From Caulobacter sp. AP07 (GTDB taxonomy: Bacteria > Pseudomonadota > Alphaproteobacteria > Caulobacterales > Caulobacteraceae): a stretch of DNA of 64,000 nt. Positions 8,312 through 16,044 of this stretch are shown here, one piece after another; position 1 is the first letter of the stretch; every line of letters starts with the position of its first letter. The notes under the pieces were generated by a model, which saw only the letters and a list, made by a program, of their open reading frames with translations, was not told the DNA's origin and did not search any database. The DNA lies in the NCBI RefSeq assembly GCF_000281955.1, contig NZ_AKKF01000122.1:124001-188000 (forward strand). Direction: 5' to 3'. The position numbers and the translations under genes are program-made.

Positions 8312-9136
8312 ATGCCTGTCATCTCAACCAACACAGCGGCCAACACCGCCCTGCGCTACCTGAACAACAACTCAGCGGCGCAGAGCGAATCCCTGGCCAA
8401 GCTGTCGAGCGGCTCGCGGATCGTGAGCGCCAAGGACGACGCGTCCGGCCTGGCCATCGCGACGTCCATGAACGCTGACATCACCGTACTCAACCAAGCC
8501 GCCACCAACGTCACCAGCGGCACGTCGGTGCTCAACACCGCCGATGGCGCCCTGTCCAACATCGCCGACATCCTGCAACGGATGAAGTCGCTGACGGCCC
8601 AGGCGCAGTCGGGCAGCTCCAGCACCGACGACCTCAGCTACATCGACGCCGAGTACCAGCAGCTGCTGGGGGAAATCGACGACATCGCCACGACCACCGC
8701 CTTCAACGGCGTGGCCCTGTTGGACGGGACCAGCGCCTATTCCACGGGCGTCGACTTCCTGGTCGGCACCGCCAGCACCGACACCATCACGGTGACGATG
8801 GGCGGCGCCGACACGACGACCCTGGCGCTGAACGGCACCGCGATCACCGACGCCACATCGGCGGCGACCAACATGGACCTCATCGACACCGCGATCACCA
8901 CGATCTCGGCGGCGCGGGCCAATGCGGGCGCCACCCTGTCGCGCTTCGAGTATCGCGGCGACGTGATCTCGACCTCGCTGGAGAACCTGCAATCGGCGAA
9001 GTCGGCGATCTCCGACGTCGACATCGCCGCCGAGCAGACCAACTTCACCAACGCCCAGACCCTGACCAGCGCAGCGATCGCCGCCCTCGGGCAAGCGAAC
9101 TCGATGAGCCAGTCGCTTCTGAAGTTGCTGCAGTAG
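8312..9136 (+). CDS. Flagellin
   Basis: The 274-residue protein has the D0/D1 N-terminus (NTAANTALRYLNNNSAAQSE, then LSSGSRIVSAKDDASGLAIA) and the conserved C-terminus (AISDVDIAAEQTNFTNAQ, LGQANSMSQSLLKLLQ). It is short, with a small variable centre. The N-terminal SSGxRIxSAKDDASGLAIA is the general bacterial signature and does not resemble the Caulobacter FljK type (GKKIGSAKDD...IWATA) that I remember. It is the main filament subunit, secreted via the flagellar gate. It starts the plus-strand arm, followed by a hairpin and then fliD and fliS. No clear Shine-Dalgarno precedes the ATG. Confidence 0.93.
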   Translation: MPVISTNTAANTALRYLNNNSAAQSESLAKLSSGSRIVSAKDDASGLAIATSMNADITVLNQAATNVTSGTSVLNTADGALSNIADILQRMKSLTAQAQSGSSSTDDLSYIDAEYQQLLGEIDDIATTTAFNGVALLDGTSAYSTGVDFLVGTASTDTITVTMGGADTTTLALNGTAITDATSAATNMDLIDTAITTISAARANAGATLSRFEYRGDVISTSLENLQSAKSAISDVDIAAEQTNFTNAQTLTSAAIAALGQANSMSQSLLKLLQ

Positions 9137-9186
9137 TCGGCTCATCGGCGGACGGCGCCGCGCCCGCGCCGCCGCGCGTCGCTCTG

Positions 9187-9220
9187 GGCGGGAGGGCCCT
9201 TGCGTCCTCCCGCCGCCTTT
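9187..9220 (+). terminator. Hairpin between flagellin and fliD
   Basis: The arms GGCGGGAGG (9187-9195) and CCTCCCGCC (9206-9214) are perfect, followed by GCCTTTT. It lies 50 bp after the flagellin stop and may reduce read-through so that flagellin is made in excess of the cap proteins. Confidence 0.6.
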
Positions 9221-9245
9221 TCCGGCGATCCCCCGAAGGCCTGCC

Positions 9246-10940
9246 ATGACCACCACCAGCGCCGTCTCGACCTCCGGCTCGACCAGCCATGTGACCGGCA
9301 CGATCTCGGGCCTCGACACCGACGCCCTGATCGAGGCGGCGGTGGCGCAGAAGACCGCCCGCGCCGACACCATCGACGTCAAGGTCACCGCCAACCAGGC
9401 CAAGGTCGCGGCCTACCAGACCCTGCAGACCCTGCTGCAGGCGGTGTCGGACTCGATGTCCAGCCTGGCCGCGGCGGCCTACAGCTCGGTCTCGACCACC
9501 ACCAACGCCTTCGACGAGAAACAGGCCTACCTGACCGCCTCGGACGGCAGCGACGCCACCGACATCCTCGCCATCAGCGCCGACAGCGACGCCATCGCCG
9601 CCGCCTACGACATCTCGGTCACCCAGCTGGCCAAGGCGATGAAGGTCGCCTCCGCCGCCCAGGGCGCGACCGCCGCCCTGGGGCTGGACGGGGTGATGTC
9701 GCTGAGCGCGAGCGGCGGGACGGCGGTCGAGATCACCGTCACCGCCGACATGACGCTGGGCGGCCTGGCCTCGGCCATCAACGCCCAGGCCACCGCCAGC
9801 GGGGTCACCGCCACGGTGATCACCGGCGCCGCCGGGGCCCAACTGGTGCTGTCGACCAGCGGCGCCAACCAACAGGTCACCCTGTCGACCGTGTCCGGCG
9901 ACGACATCGGCCTGGGCGTCGGCCTGACGGACGCCGGCGGGGCCTTCGCCTCGGTGCTGCAGGCCGCCCAGCCGTCGATCGTGGTCATCGACGGCCTGAC
10001 CGTGCAGGGCGACAGCAACGAGCTGACCGACGTCGTGCCCGGCCTGTCGATCTCGCTGCTGCAAGCCACGACCGCCGGCCAGAGCGTCACCCTCGACATC
10101 GAGGCCAACTACGACGACATCAAGACCTCGATCACCGACTTCGTCAGCGCCTACAACGCTCTGCGCGCCTTCGTGACCACCAACCAGACGGTGGGGTCGG
10201 ACGGCGCGGTGGCCGACGACGCGGTGCTGTTCGCCGACAGCATCCTGCGCGACGCCGGACGCCAGCTGAACGCGGTGCTGTCGGGCGCGCCCAGCTCGGC
10301 CGGCGACGAGGTGGCCAACCTCGCCGACCTCGGGATCAGCTTCGACGCCGACAACCAGCTGGTGCTGTCCAGCGAGACCACCCTGGACAACCTGCTGCTG
10401 ACCGACCTCGCCAGCGTCGCCAGCTTCTTCGAGACCCGCTTCACGGCCGACAACGCCAACCTCAAGCTGCTGAAGAACGCCACCGCCCTGTCGTTCGACT
10501 TCGCCCTGGACGTCACCGCCGTCGACGGGACCATCGCCGGCGTGTCGGTGAACGGCGACTCCAGCCTGTTCACGGTCTCCGGCAGCCTGATCACGGGCGC
10601 CAAGGGCACGATCTACGAGGGATTGTCCTTCGCCCTGGCCTCGGCGACCAGCGGGACGATCGCGGTGAAGATCGACCAGGGCTTCGCCAACAGGATCACC
10701 AGCCTGCTGAACGGTTTCGCCAACACCACCAGCGGCGTGATCCAGACCCAGATCGCCAGCCTGGAGGACATCGACGCGTCGCTGACCACCAAGGCCGACG
10801 AGATCCGCGGCGACGCCGAGGACTACCGGGCCCGCCTGGTCGCCAGGTACGCGGCCATGGAGACCGAGCTCTACGCCGCCCAGACCCTTCAATCCCAGAT
10901 CGAGGCCATCCTAGGAGCCAGCAGCGATGACGACAGCTAA
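9246..10940 (+). CDS. fliD: Flagellar filament cap protein FliD (HAP2)
   Basis: The 564-residue protein has the FliD N-terminal signature (TISGLDTDALIEAAVAQKTARADTID, with an ensuing coiled region), central beta domains, and a C-terminal coiled coil (FANRITSLLNGF..., then ARLVARYAAMETELYAAQTLQSQIEAIL). FliD forms the cap under which flagellin subunits fold. It overlaps fliS by 14 bp, which implies coupling. Length is within the family range of 450-650 residues. Confidence 0.92.
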   Translation: MTTTSAVSTSGSTSHVTGTISGLDTDALIEAAVAQKTARADTIDVKVTANQAKVAAYQTLQTLLQAVSDSMSSLAAAAYSSVSTTTNAFDEKQAYLTASDGSDATDILAISADSDAIAAAYDISVTQLAKAMKVASAAQGATAALGLDGVMSLSASGGTAVEITVTADMTLGGLASAINAQATASGVTATVITGAAGAQLVLSTSGANQQVTLSTVSGDDIGLGVGLTDAGGAFASVLQAAQPSIVVIDGLTVQGDSNELTDVVPGLSISLLQATTAGQSVTLDIEANYDDIKTSITDFVSAYNALRAFVTTNQTVGSDGAVADDAVLFADSILRDAGRQLNAVLSGAPSSAGDEVANLADLGISFDADNQLVLSSETTLDNLLLTDLASVASFFETRFTADNANLKLLKNATALSFDFALDVTAVDGTIAGVSVNGDSSLFTVSGSLITGAKGTIYEGLSFALASATSGTIAVKIDQGFANRITSLLNGFANTTSGVIQTQIASLEDIDASLTTKADEIRGDAEDYRARLVARYAAMETELYAAQTLQSQIEAILGASSDDDS

Positions 10941-11298
10941 CAGCCGGGCGCTCGGCGCCTACGCGGCCGCCGGCCGCCTCAACCAGAGCCCGCGCGACGT
11001 CCTGGCGGCCGTGCATGAGCAGCTCTACCGGGCGATCGCCTCGGCAAAAACCGCCCACGAGGCCGGAGCGCTGGATCAAATGTGCCGTCACGCGGCGCAC
11101 GCCACCCAGATCCTGATGGTGCTGTCGACCAGCCTGGATTTCGCGGCCGCCGGTCCCGACGGCGCGATGTTGCGGCGCTTCTACCTTTTCTTGCTGGAGG
11201 CGCTGACCGACGCATCCCGCCGAAGCAGCATGTCGCCTTCGTATCAGAAATCTCTTGAATTATTACAACCCTTCTGCAAGTCATTGAGAATGAAATAA
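10927..11298 (+). CDS. fliS: Flagellin export chaperone FliS
   Basis: This 123-residue helical protein starts ANSRALGAYAAAGRLNQSPRD, matching the FliS pattern A...Y......sP..ll..ly. It continues with a four-helix-bundle layout ending in YQKSLELLQPFCKSLRM. FliS binds the C-terminus of flagellin in the cytoplasm. It overlaps the end of fliD, the usual fliD-fliS order. GC content falls sharply towards its 3-prime end and beyond. Confidence 0.85.
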   Translation: MTTANSRALGAYAAAGRLNQSPRDVLAAVHEQLYRAIASAKTAHEAGALDQMCRHAAHATQILMVLSTSLDFAAAGPDGAMLRRFYLFLLEALTDASRRSSMSPSYQKSLELLQPFCKSLRMK

Positions 11299-11360
11299 TG
11301 AGAATATGAAAGATTACAGGTAAATATCCGCATGCATTGATGATGTATAAAGTCGAAATA

Positions 11361-11375
11361 TGGCACGCCATTTGC
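11361..11375 (+). promoter_or_regulatory. Sigma-54 (RpoN) promoter upstream of the ECF sigma gene
   Basis: TGGCACGCCATTTGC matches the RpoN consensus (TGGCACG, 4 bases, TTGC) at every conserved position, with GG and GC at the required 10-base spacing. It lies in a locally AT-rich gap after fliS. Transcription should begin about 11385-11388, about 30 bases before the chosen ATG at 11416. Sigma-54 control is the rule for late flagellar genes in this lineage. Confidence 0.85.
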
Positions 11376-11415
11376 CTTGGTTCATTTCAAGATCACTCTG
11401 AATTGGACTGAGACA

Positions 11416-12078
11416 ATGCCAGGCTCGATGAACATTGATGTCGCCGACCAGCGTTCCGACGAAGACCTGTTCATGGCGTGCGCCGACGACGAGCCGGGGG
11501 CCTTCCGCCAGCTGGTCGACCGGCACCTGCGGATGGTGCGCCGCCTGGCGCTGAACGTGCTGGGCGACGTCCACGAGGCCGAGGACGTCGCCCAGGAGGT
11601 CTTCGTCTCGGTGTGGAAGGCGCGGATCGACTGGCGGCCGGACGCGCGGTTCGCGACCTGGCTGCACCGGATCGCCATCAACAAGGCCATCGACCGGCGG
11701 CGTTCGTTTCGGGGTGCGCTGCGGATCTCGCCCGAGCCGCAGGACGTCATCACCCGCCTGGCCGACGCCGATCCGCGCGCCGCCGCCCCGGAAGACGCTC
11801 AAGGCCGCCTCGAGCGGATGGAAAGCGCCAAGGGGTTGCGGCGGGCCCTGGAGCGGCTTCCCGCCAGCCAGGCTCAGGCCCTGACCCTGTTCTATTTCGA
11901 GGAGCTGGACGTTAGTAGAATCGCTGACGTCATGGACTGTTCGGAACAGGCGGTGCGGTCGCTCCTCAAACGGGGGCGGCAGGCGCTGAAATCAACTCTC
12001 CAGAAACAGAAGAAGATCTGTAGCCATGGACATCGCCCGGTTCAAAGCCAACCTCAACGCCCTGGGAGCCGATCTTGA
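11416..12078 (+). CDS. ECF-type RNA polymerase sigma factor
   Basis: The product is about 220 residues. Region 2 is EPGAFRQLVDRHLRMVRRLA then EAEDVAQEVFVSVWK and FATWLHRIAINKAIDRRR; region 4 is LERLPASQAQALTLFYFEELDVSRIADVMDC then SEQAVRSLLKRGRQALK. There is no region 1 or 3, as in ECF sigmas. The frame is open from 11377, but that codon overlaps the -12 element of the sigma-54 promoter, so the start is placed at the ATG at 11416 (11428 is also possible). The last about 25 residues overlap the next gene and may be dispensable. Sigma-54 transcription links it to flagellar assembly. Confidence 0.88.
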   Translation: MPGSMNIDVADQRSDEDLFMACADDEPGAFRQLVDRHLRMVRRLALNVLGDVHEAEDVAQEVFVSVWKARIDWRPDARFATWLHRIAINKAIDRRRSFRGALRISPEPQDVITRLADADPRAAAPEDAQGRLERMESAKGLRRALERLPASQAQALTLFYFEELDVSRIADVMDCSEQAVRSLLKRGRQALKSTLQKQKKICSHGHRPVQSQPQRPGSRS

Positions 12079-12253
12079 GCGCTGGCCCCCGGACGAGGCC
12101 GAGGCGGCCGTCGCCCTGCTCGCCGCCTCCACGCCGGCCCAGGACCTGTTCGCCCGCGCCACCGCCGATGACCTGCTGCTGTTCGGCGACGCGGGGCCGG
12201 ACGTCGACGGCCTGACCGACGCGACGCTCCAGCGCATCGACTCTGAAACATAA
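12026..12253 (+). CDS. Small acidic protein with GADLERWP motif, putative partner of the ECF sigma factor
   Basis: The 75-residue acidic protein begins MDIARFKANLNALGADLERWP. Short proteins with a G-A-D-L-x-R-W-P motif are commonly found just downstream of ECF sigma genes in alphaproteobacteria. There is no transmembrane segment and no zinc motif, so it is not a classical ZAS or membrane anti-sigma factor. Its ATG lies 53 bp inside the sigma gene in another frame, with AGAAGA about 10 bases upstream. A role in controlling the sigma factor is inferred from position only. Confidence 0.6.
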   Translation: MDIARFKANLNALGADLERWPPDEAEAAVALLAASTPAQDLFARATADDLLLFGDAGPDVDGLTDATLQRIDSET

Positions 12254-12307
12254 CGGCCATGTTCCCGCCCTGACTCGCAAGCCTGGCCTGTGGCATAAAT
12301 CGTCGCC

Positions 12308-13030
12308 ATGACCGTGCCCGCGCTCGCCGACAACACCACCGTTCTGCTGGTCGAGGATGACGACGTCCTGCGGCAGGAAATGGCCGGCTACCTGACCGCC
12401 CAGGGCTATGCCGTGCGCGAGGCCGACACCGCCGCCGCGGCGCGCGCCGTGCTGGACAGCCGTCCGGTCGACGTGCTGGTGCTGGACGTCAACCTGCCGG
12501 GCGAGAGCGGCCTGTCGCTGTGCCGCCAGATCTCGGGAACCGACGGGCCGGCCATCCTGCTGCTCAGCGCCCTGGGCGACCCGGTGGACCGCATCGTCGG
12601 GCTGGAACTGGGCGCCGACGACTATGTCGTCAAGCCGATCCCGCCGCGCGAACTGCTGGCCCGGGTCAAGGCCCTGCTGCGGCGCCGGACCGGCGGCGGC
12701 AAGAGCGCCCGGAGCACCGTCCACGTCTTCGCCGGCTTCCGGCTGGATGTGGCGGCCCGGCAGCTGACCGCGCCCAACGGCGTGCTGCTGCTGCTGACCC
12801 CGGGCGAGTTCACCATCCTTTCGGTCCTGGTCGAGAACGCCCGCTCGGTGGTGTCGCGCGACGAGCTGATGAGCATCATCGCCGGCGAGGCGGTCGAGAC
12901 CTTCGGCCGCCGGGTGGACCTGCACATCAGCCGCCTGCGCCGCAAGATCGAGGCCCAGTCGGACCAGGAGCTGATCCGCACCTATCGCGGCCTGGGCTAC
13001 ATGCTGGACGCCAAGGTGTCGGTCGAGTGA
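12308..13030 (+). CDS. OmpR-family response regulator
   Basis: The 240-residue protein has an N-terminal receiver (LLVEDDD acidic cluster, phospho-acceptor Asp60 in VLVLDVNLPG, SA switch residue, and Lys in DDYVVKP) and a C-terminal winged helix (LLTPGEFTILSVLVENARSVVSRDEL ... VDLHISRLRRKIE). All catalytic residues are intact. Its stop overlaps the kinase GTG start (GTGA), so the pair is translationally coupled. The target genes cannot be read from the sequence. Confidence 0.93.
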   Translation: MTVPALADNTTVLLVEDDDVLRQEMAGYLTAQGYAVREADTAAAARAVLDSRPVDVLVLDVNLPGESGLSLCRQISGTDGPAILLLSALGDPVDRIVGLELGADDYVVKPIPPRELLARVKALLRRRTGGGKSARSTVHVFAGFRLDVAARQLTAPNGVLLLLTPGEFTILSVLVENARSVVSRDELMSIIAGEAVETFGRRVDLHISRLRRKIEAQSDQELIRTYRGLGYMLDAKVSVE

Positions 13031-15108
13031 CCGCCGTCGGCCGCCCGCTGCGCCGATGGCCGAGCCCGCCGATCGCCTTCCAGATCCTGGCCCTGCTGCT
13101 GGCCGGCCTGATGGTGGCCCAGACCGTGACCCTGATCCTCACCGTGCTGCTGCCGCCGGCCCCGGCCACGCAGCACAGCCTGGCCGACATCGCCGCCGGG
13201 CTGCGCGGCGCCGTCCCCGACGACGGCGACGATGACGACCGCCCCCTGGTCCGCACCGTCGAGACGCAACCACCCAGCCTGCAAAGCCCGGGCTGGGTGG
13301 CGTCGGAACAGGCCAGCGCCGACCTGGCCCGCCTGCTGAAGGTCGACCGGCGCGACGTCCGCCTGCTGTTCTACGCGCCGCCGCCCTTCGCCGGCACCGA
13401 GAGCCGGCGCGGTCACCGCCCGACGCCCCTGGCGGCCCTGCTGACCTCGACGGCCTACGCCCAGACCCCGGCCTCGGGGCCGACGGGCGCCATCCTGCAA
13501 CGCGACGCCGGCGCCGGCCTCCCCGGTGCGCCGGGCGGGTGGGGCGGCCCCGGCCCGGGGGTCGTCATCGGCGGCATGAGCGCGCGATCGGGCGTCCAGG
13601 CCTTCCCGTCCGGAGGGTTCGCCGGGCCGTCGTCCGCCATGCGCTCGCTCGGCGACGGCCCGCGCCAGCGCGCCTTCGTCCGCTCCGGCTTCGGCGGGCC
13701 GGTCGGCGTCCCCGGCGGCGCGGGCGGCGGCGTGGTGATCGGCGGCCGGACCTTCGATCGCGCGCCCGCGACCGCGTCCCGCTTCGTGATGACGAAACCC
13801 GCGGCCCGCTTCAGCGACCCGCTGTTCAACGCGCCGTTCCGCAGTTCGACGCCGGTGATCGCGCCGGCCAGGCCCGCCCCCCTGGTTCTCGATCCGGTCG
13901 CCGACGCGGCGGCCCGCGAGCCCACCCTCAGCCCGCTCGGCCCCGGACCGGTGGTCCGCCTGACGCCGGCCGACGAACCGGTGCGGACCGCCCCGCCGAC
14001 GCTTCCGCCACCGCCGCCGGCGGCGGCGCGCGCGGCCCCGGCCGAGCCCGACAACGCCGTCACCGGTCGCGCCCTGGCCCCGCCCGTCGCCCGCAGCCTG
14101 TTCGGCCTGGCCCCGGCCCCGTTCATCGAGGGCGACTTCGTGGCCGCCCTGAAGGTCGGTCCCGACCGCTGGGTGACCCTGCGGCCCGAGCCCGAGGCCT
14201 TTCCCAACAGCTGGCAGCGCCGGGTGCTGATGTGGTTCGCCCTGTCCCTGGCCGTGGTCGCGCCGCTGGGCTGGGTCTTCGCGCGCCGCCTGGCCGCGCC
14301 GCTGGCCGGCTTCGCCGCCGCCGCCGAGCGCCTGGGCCGCGACCCGTCCTCGCCGGTGATGGTCAGCGACGGCCCGGCCGAGGTCGGACGGGCCGCCCGG
14401 GCGTTCAACGCCATGCAGGCCCGCCTCACCCGCTACATCACCGACCGCACGGCGATGATCGGGGCCATCTCGCACGACCTGCGCACGCCGCTGGCCCGCA
14501 TGCGCTTCCGGTTGGAGCGGGCCTCGCCCGCCCTGCGGCGCGAGATCGGCCAGGACATCGACCAGATGGAGGCGATGATCAGCTCGGTCCTGGCCTTCAT
14601 GCGCGACGACGCCGAGGCCGGCGCCCGGCAACGGGTCGACCTGCGCTCGCTGCTGGAATGCGTGATCGACGAGGCCGAGGTCACCGGCGCGGCAATCGAA
14701 CTGGAGTCCGGCGAACCGGCCGAGGTCGAGGTGTCGGTGCTGGGGCTGCAGCGGGTGTTCGCCAACCTGGTCGACAACGCGGTCAAGTACGGCGACAGCG
14801 CCAAGGTGCGGCTCTATGTCGAGGGCGACGAGGCGGTCACCGAGATCCGCGACCAGGGCCCGGGCCTGTCGCCCGACGACCTGGAGCGGGTGTTCACGCC
14901 GTTCTATCGCAGCGTCGGGGCCCGCACCTCCAGCAAGCAGGGCGTCGGCCTGGGCCTGTCCACCGCCCGGTCGATCGTCCGGGCCCATGGCGGCGACATC
15001 CGCCTGGACCTGCCGGGCGACGGGCTCCGCGTCCAGGTGCGGCTGCCGGTCGCCCGGCCCGGTCCGGCGCGCGCGCGTCCGCCCGCCGAGATGCAGGCCG
15101 CCGAATGA
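13027..15108 (+). CDS. Sensor histidine kinase with a giant low-complexity periplasmic loop
   Basis: The product has 693 residues from a GTG start overlapping the response regulator stop. TM1 lies about residues 15-42 and TM2 about 400-420. Between them is about 355 residues of Gly/Pro/Ala-rich sequence with no recognised sensor fold, including GGWGGPGPG, VVIGG repeated twice, and LPPPPPAAARAA. After TM2 come a HAMP-like stretch, HisKA (AISHDLRTPLARMRF), and an HATPase domain with the N box (NLVDNAVKYG), G1 (DQGPGL), F box (FTPFYRS) and G2 (GVGLGLSTA). The kinase core is intact. The loop contains LLTSTAYAQTPASG, which looks like a signal-peptide end in the middle of the chain. Confidence 0.9.
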   Translation: MTAVGRPLRRWPSPPIAFQILALLLAGLMVAQTVTLILTVLLPPAPATQHSLADIAAGLRGAVPDDGDDDDRPLVRTVETQPPSLQSPGWVASEQASADLARLLKVDRRDVRLLFYAPPPFAGTESRRGHRPTPLAALLTSTAYAQTPASGPTGAILQRDAGAGLPGAPGGWGGPGPGVVIGGMSARSGVQAFPSGGFAGPSSAMRSLGDGPRQRAFVRSGFGGPVGVPGGAGGGVVIGGRTFDRAPATASRFVMTKPAARFSDPLFNAPFRSSTPVIAPARPAPLVLDPVADAAAREPTLSPLGPGPVVRLTPADEPVRTAPPTLPPPPPAAARAAPAEPDNAVTGRALAPPVARSLFGLAPAPFIEGDFVAALKVGPDRWVTLRPEPEAFPNSWQRRVLMWFALSLAVVAPLGWVFARRLAAPLAGFAAAAERLGRDPSSPVMVSDGPAEVGRAARAFNAMQARLTRYITDRTAMIGAISHDLRTPLARMRFRLERASPALRREIGQDIDQMEAMISSVLAFMRDDAEAGARQRVDLRSLLECVIDEAEVTGAAIELESGEPAEVEVSVLGLQRVFANLVDNAVKYGDSAKVRLYVEGDEAVTEIRDQGPGLSPDDLERVFTPFYRSVGARTSSKQGVGLGLSTARSIVRAHGGDIRLDLPGDGLRVQVRLPVARPGPARARPPAEMQAAE

Positions 15109-15177
15109 TCCTGCTGGGAAGCGGCGCCTCTGTGCAAGACACCCGGGCCGGAACCGTGCTTTGCTCCAACCCGTTTC

Positions 15178-15282
15178 CTAGAGCGCTTCCCGATCTGATG
15201 GCATCGGGCCGGGGCGCTCTAGGTTTTTGTTTTGCGCATTTTCTTCACGCGAACCGGTATCCACTTCGCTCGAAAATGCTCT
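15178..15282. repeat. Alphaproteobacterial palindromic intergenic repeat
   Basis: The element starts CTAGAGCGCTTCCCGATC, contains the inverted pair AGAGCGC/GCGCTCT around 15180-15220, a T-rich centre, and a second inverted pair GCATTTTC/GAAAATGC around 15236-15279. Elements of this layout, ending in AAATGCTCT, are widespread intergenic repeats in alphaproteobacteria. It fills most of the 198-bp gap between the kinase gene and the DUF2188 gene. Confidence 0.7.
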
Positions 15283-15306
15283 GGTCACGCCCCTTGGAGT
15301 TCGCCC

Positions 15307-15552
15307 ATGACCGACATCACCTACACCATCGTCGAACATGACGGCGGCTGGGCCTACAAGCTGGGCGACGTGTTCTCGGAAACCTTCAGGACCCATGACG
15401 CGGCCCTGCACGCCGCCCAGCGGGTGGCCGGCGAGCAGCGGGTGGCCGGCGACGAGACGGGCATCGTCTACGAGGACTCCCGGGGCCAATGGCATGAAGA
15501 GCTGTCGGCCGGCGACGACCGCCCGACGACGCACGTGGTCGACAAGGCGTAG
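15307..15552 (+). CDS. DUF2188-like small protein
   Basis: The 81-residue acidic protein has the DUF2188-type pattern: YTIVEHDGGWAYKLGD, then a FxTHDAALHAAQRVA helix and IVYEDSRGQWHEE. A short direct repeat (RVAGEQRVAGDE) lies in the middle. The ATG at 15307 is preceded by TTGGAG; the frame is open further upstream, but that stretch belongs to the repeat element. The function of the family is unknown to me. Confidence 0.75.
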   Translation: MTDITYTIVEHDGGWAYKLGDVFSETFRTHDAALHAAQRVAGEQRVAGDETGIVYEDSRGQWHEELSAGDDRPTTHVVDKA

Positions 15553-15555
15553 AGC

Positions 15556-15771
15556 CTAAGGCCTGGCCGGCGCGGCGTCGGCGGCCTCGCGTTCGACGAC
15601 GCTCACCCGGACGCTGGTCGACCAGATCTCGACCCGATCACAGCTGCGATGTTCGGCCAGCAGCGCCTGGGCGTAGCGGGCGGCTTCGCTTCGGTTCCCG
15701 ACGTCGCGCAGGTCGAGGAACGACGCGCGACCGTCGAGGCTGGAAGCGACAAAGGTGTAGGTCTGCCCCAT
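15556..15771 (-). CDS. Small hypothetical protein
   Basis: The 71-residue product begins MGQTYTFVASSLDGRASFLD and has a helix SEAARYAQALLAEHRSCDRVEIW followed by a VSVVER strand. The layout is a beta-alpha-beta small domain like the convergent DUF2188-type neighbour, which may be a distant relative. The two genes converge with stops 3 bp apart. I recognise no family; support is the coherent frame and the position. Confidence 0.5.
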   Translation of the reverse strand: MGQTYTFVASSLDGRASFLDLRDVGNRSEAARYAQALLAEHRSCDRVEIWSTSVRVSVVEREAADAAPARP

Positions 15772-16044
15772 GGTTCGTCACCATCCGTGGGCCGGAAGGA
15801 TCGCCGGATTGGCGACCGAGCGACATGGGGCGATCTTAGCACAAATCGCGCCAAGCGTCGCCATTAACTATTCTCGCCGTTGGTTTTCCTCGCCACGTCG
15901 AGGAGCTGGCGGAGGGCGTGGGCGTGATCGCCGACACTGGCCCCCACCTGACCGCGTCGCGGCCTGTCCGCCCCATCGGGGGCGGAGGGGGACTTCCCCC
16001 GCGATACGTGCTAAGCGCGCGCCAACGAAATTCACGAGAGATCC

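Noticed and set aside
9189-9203. Second sigma-54-like promoter before fliD
   Set aside because: CGGGAGGGCCCTTGC has the right GG/GC spacing but lacks T and CAC at -24, and the sequence is better explained as a terminator hairpin.
11377-11415. Longer start (MVHFKITL) for the ECF sigma gene
   Set aside because: It would begin inside the -12 element of the sigma-54 promoter, upstream of the expected transcript start.
12997-14988. Long minus-strand frame of 663 residues over the kinase gene
   Set aside because: Low-complexity antisense frame; the plus strand carries all kinase motifs.
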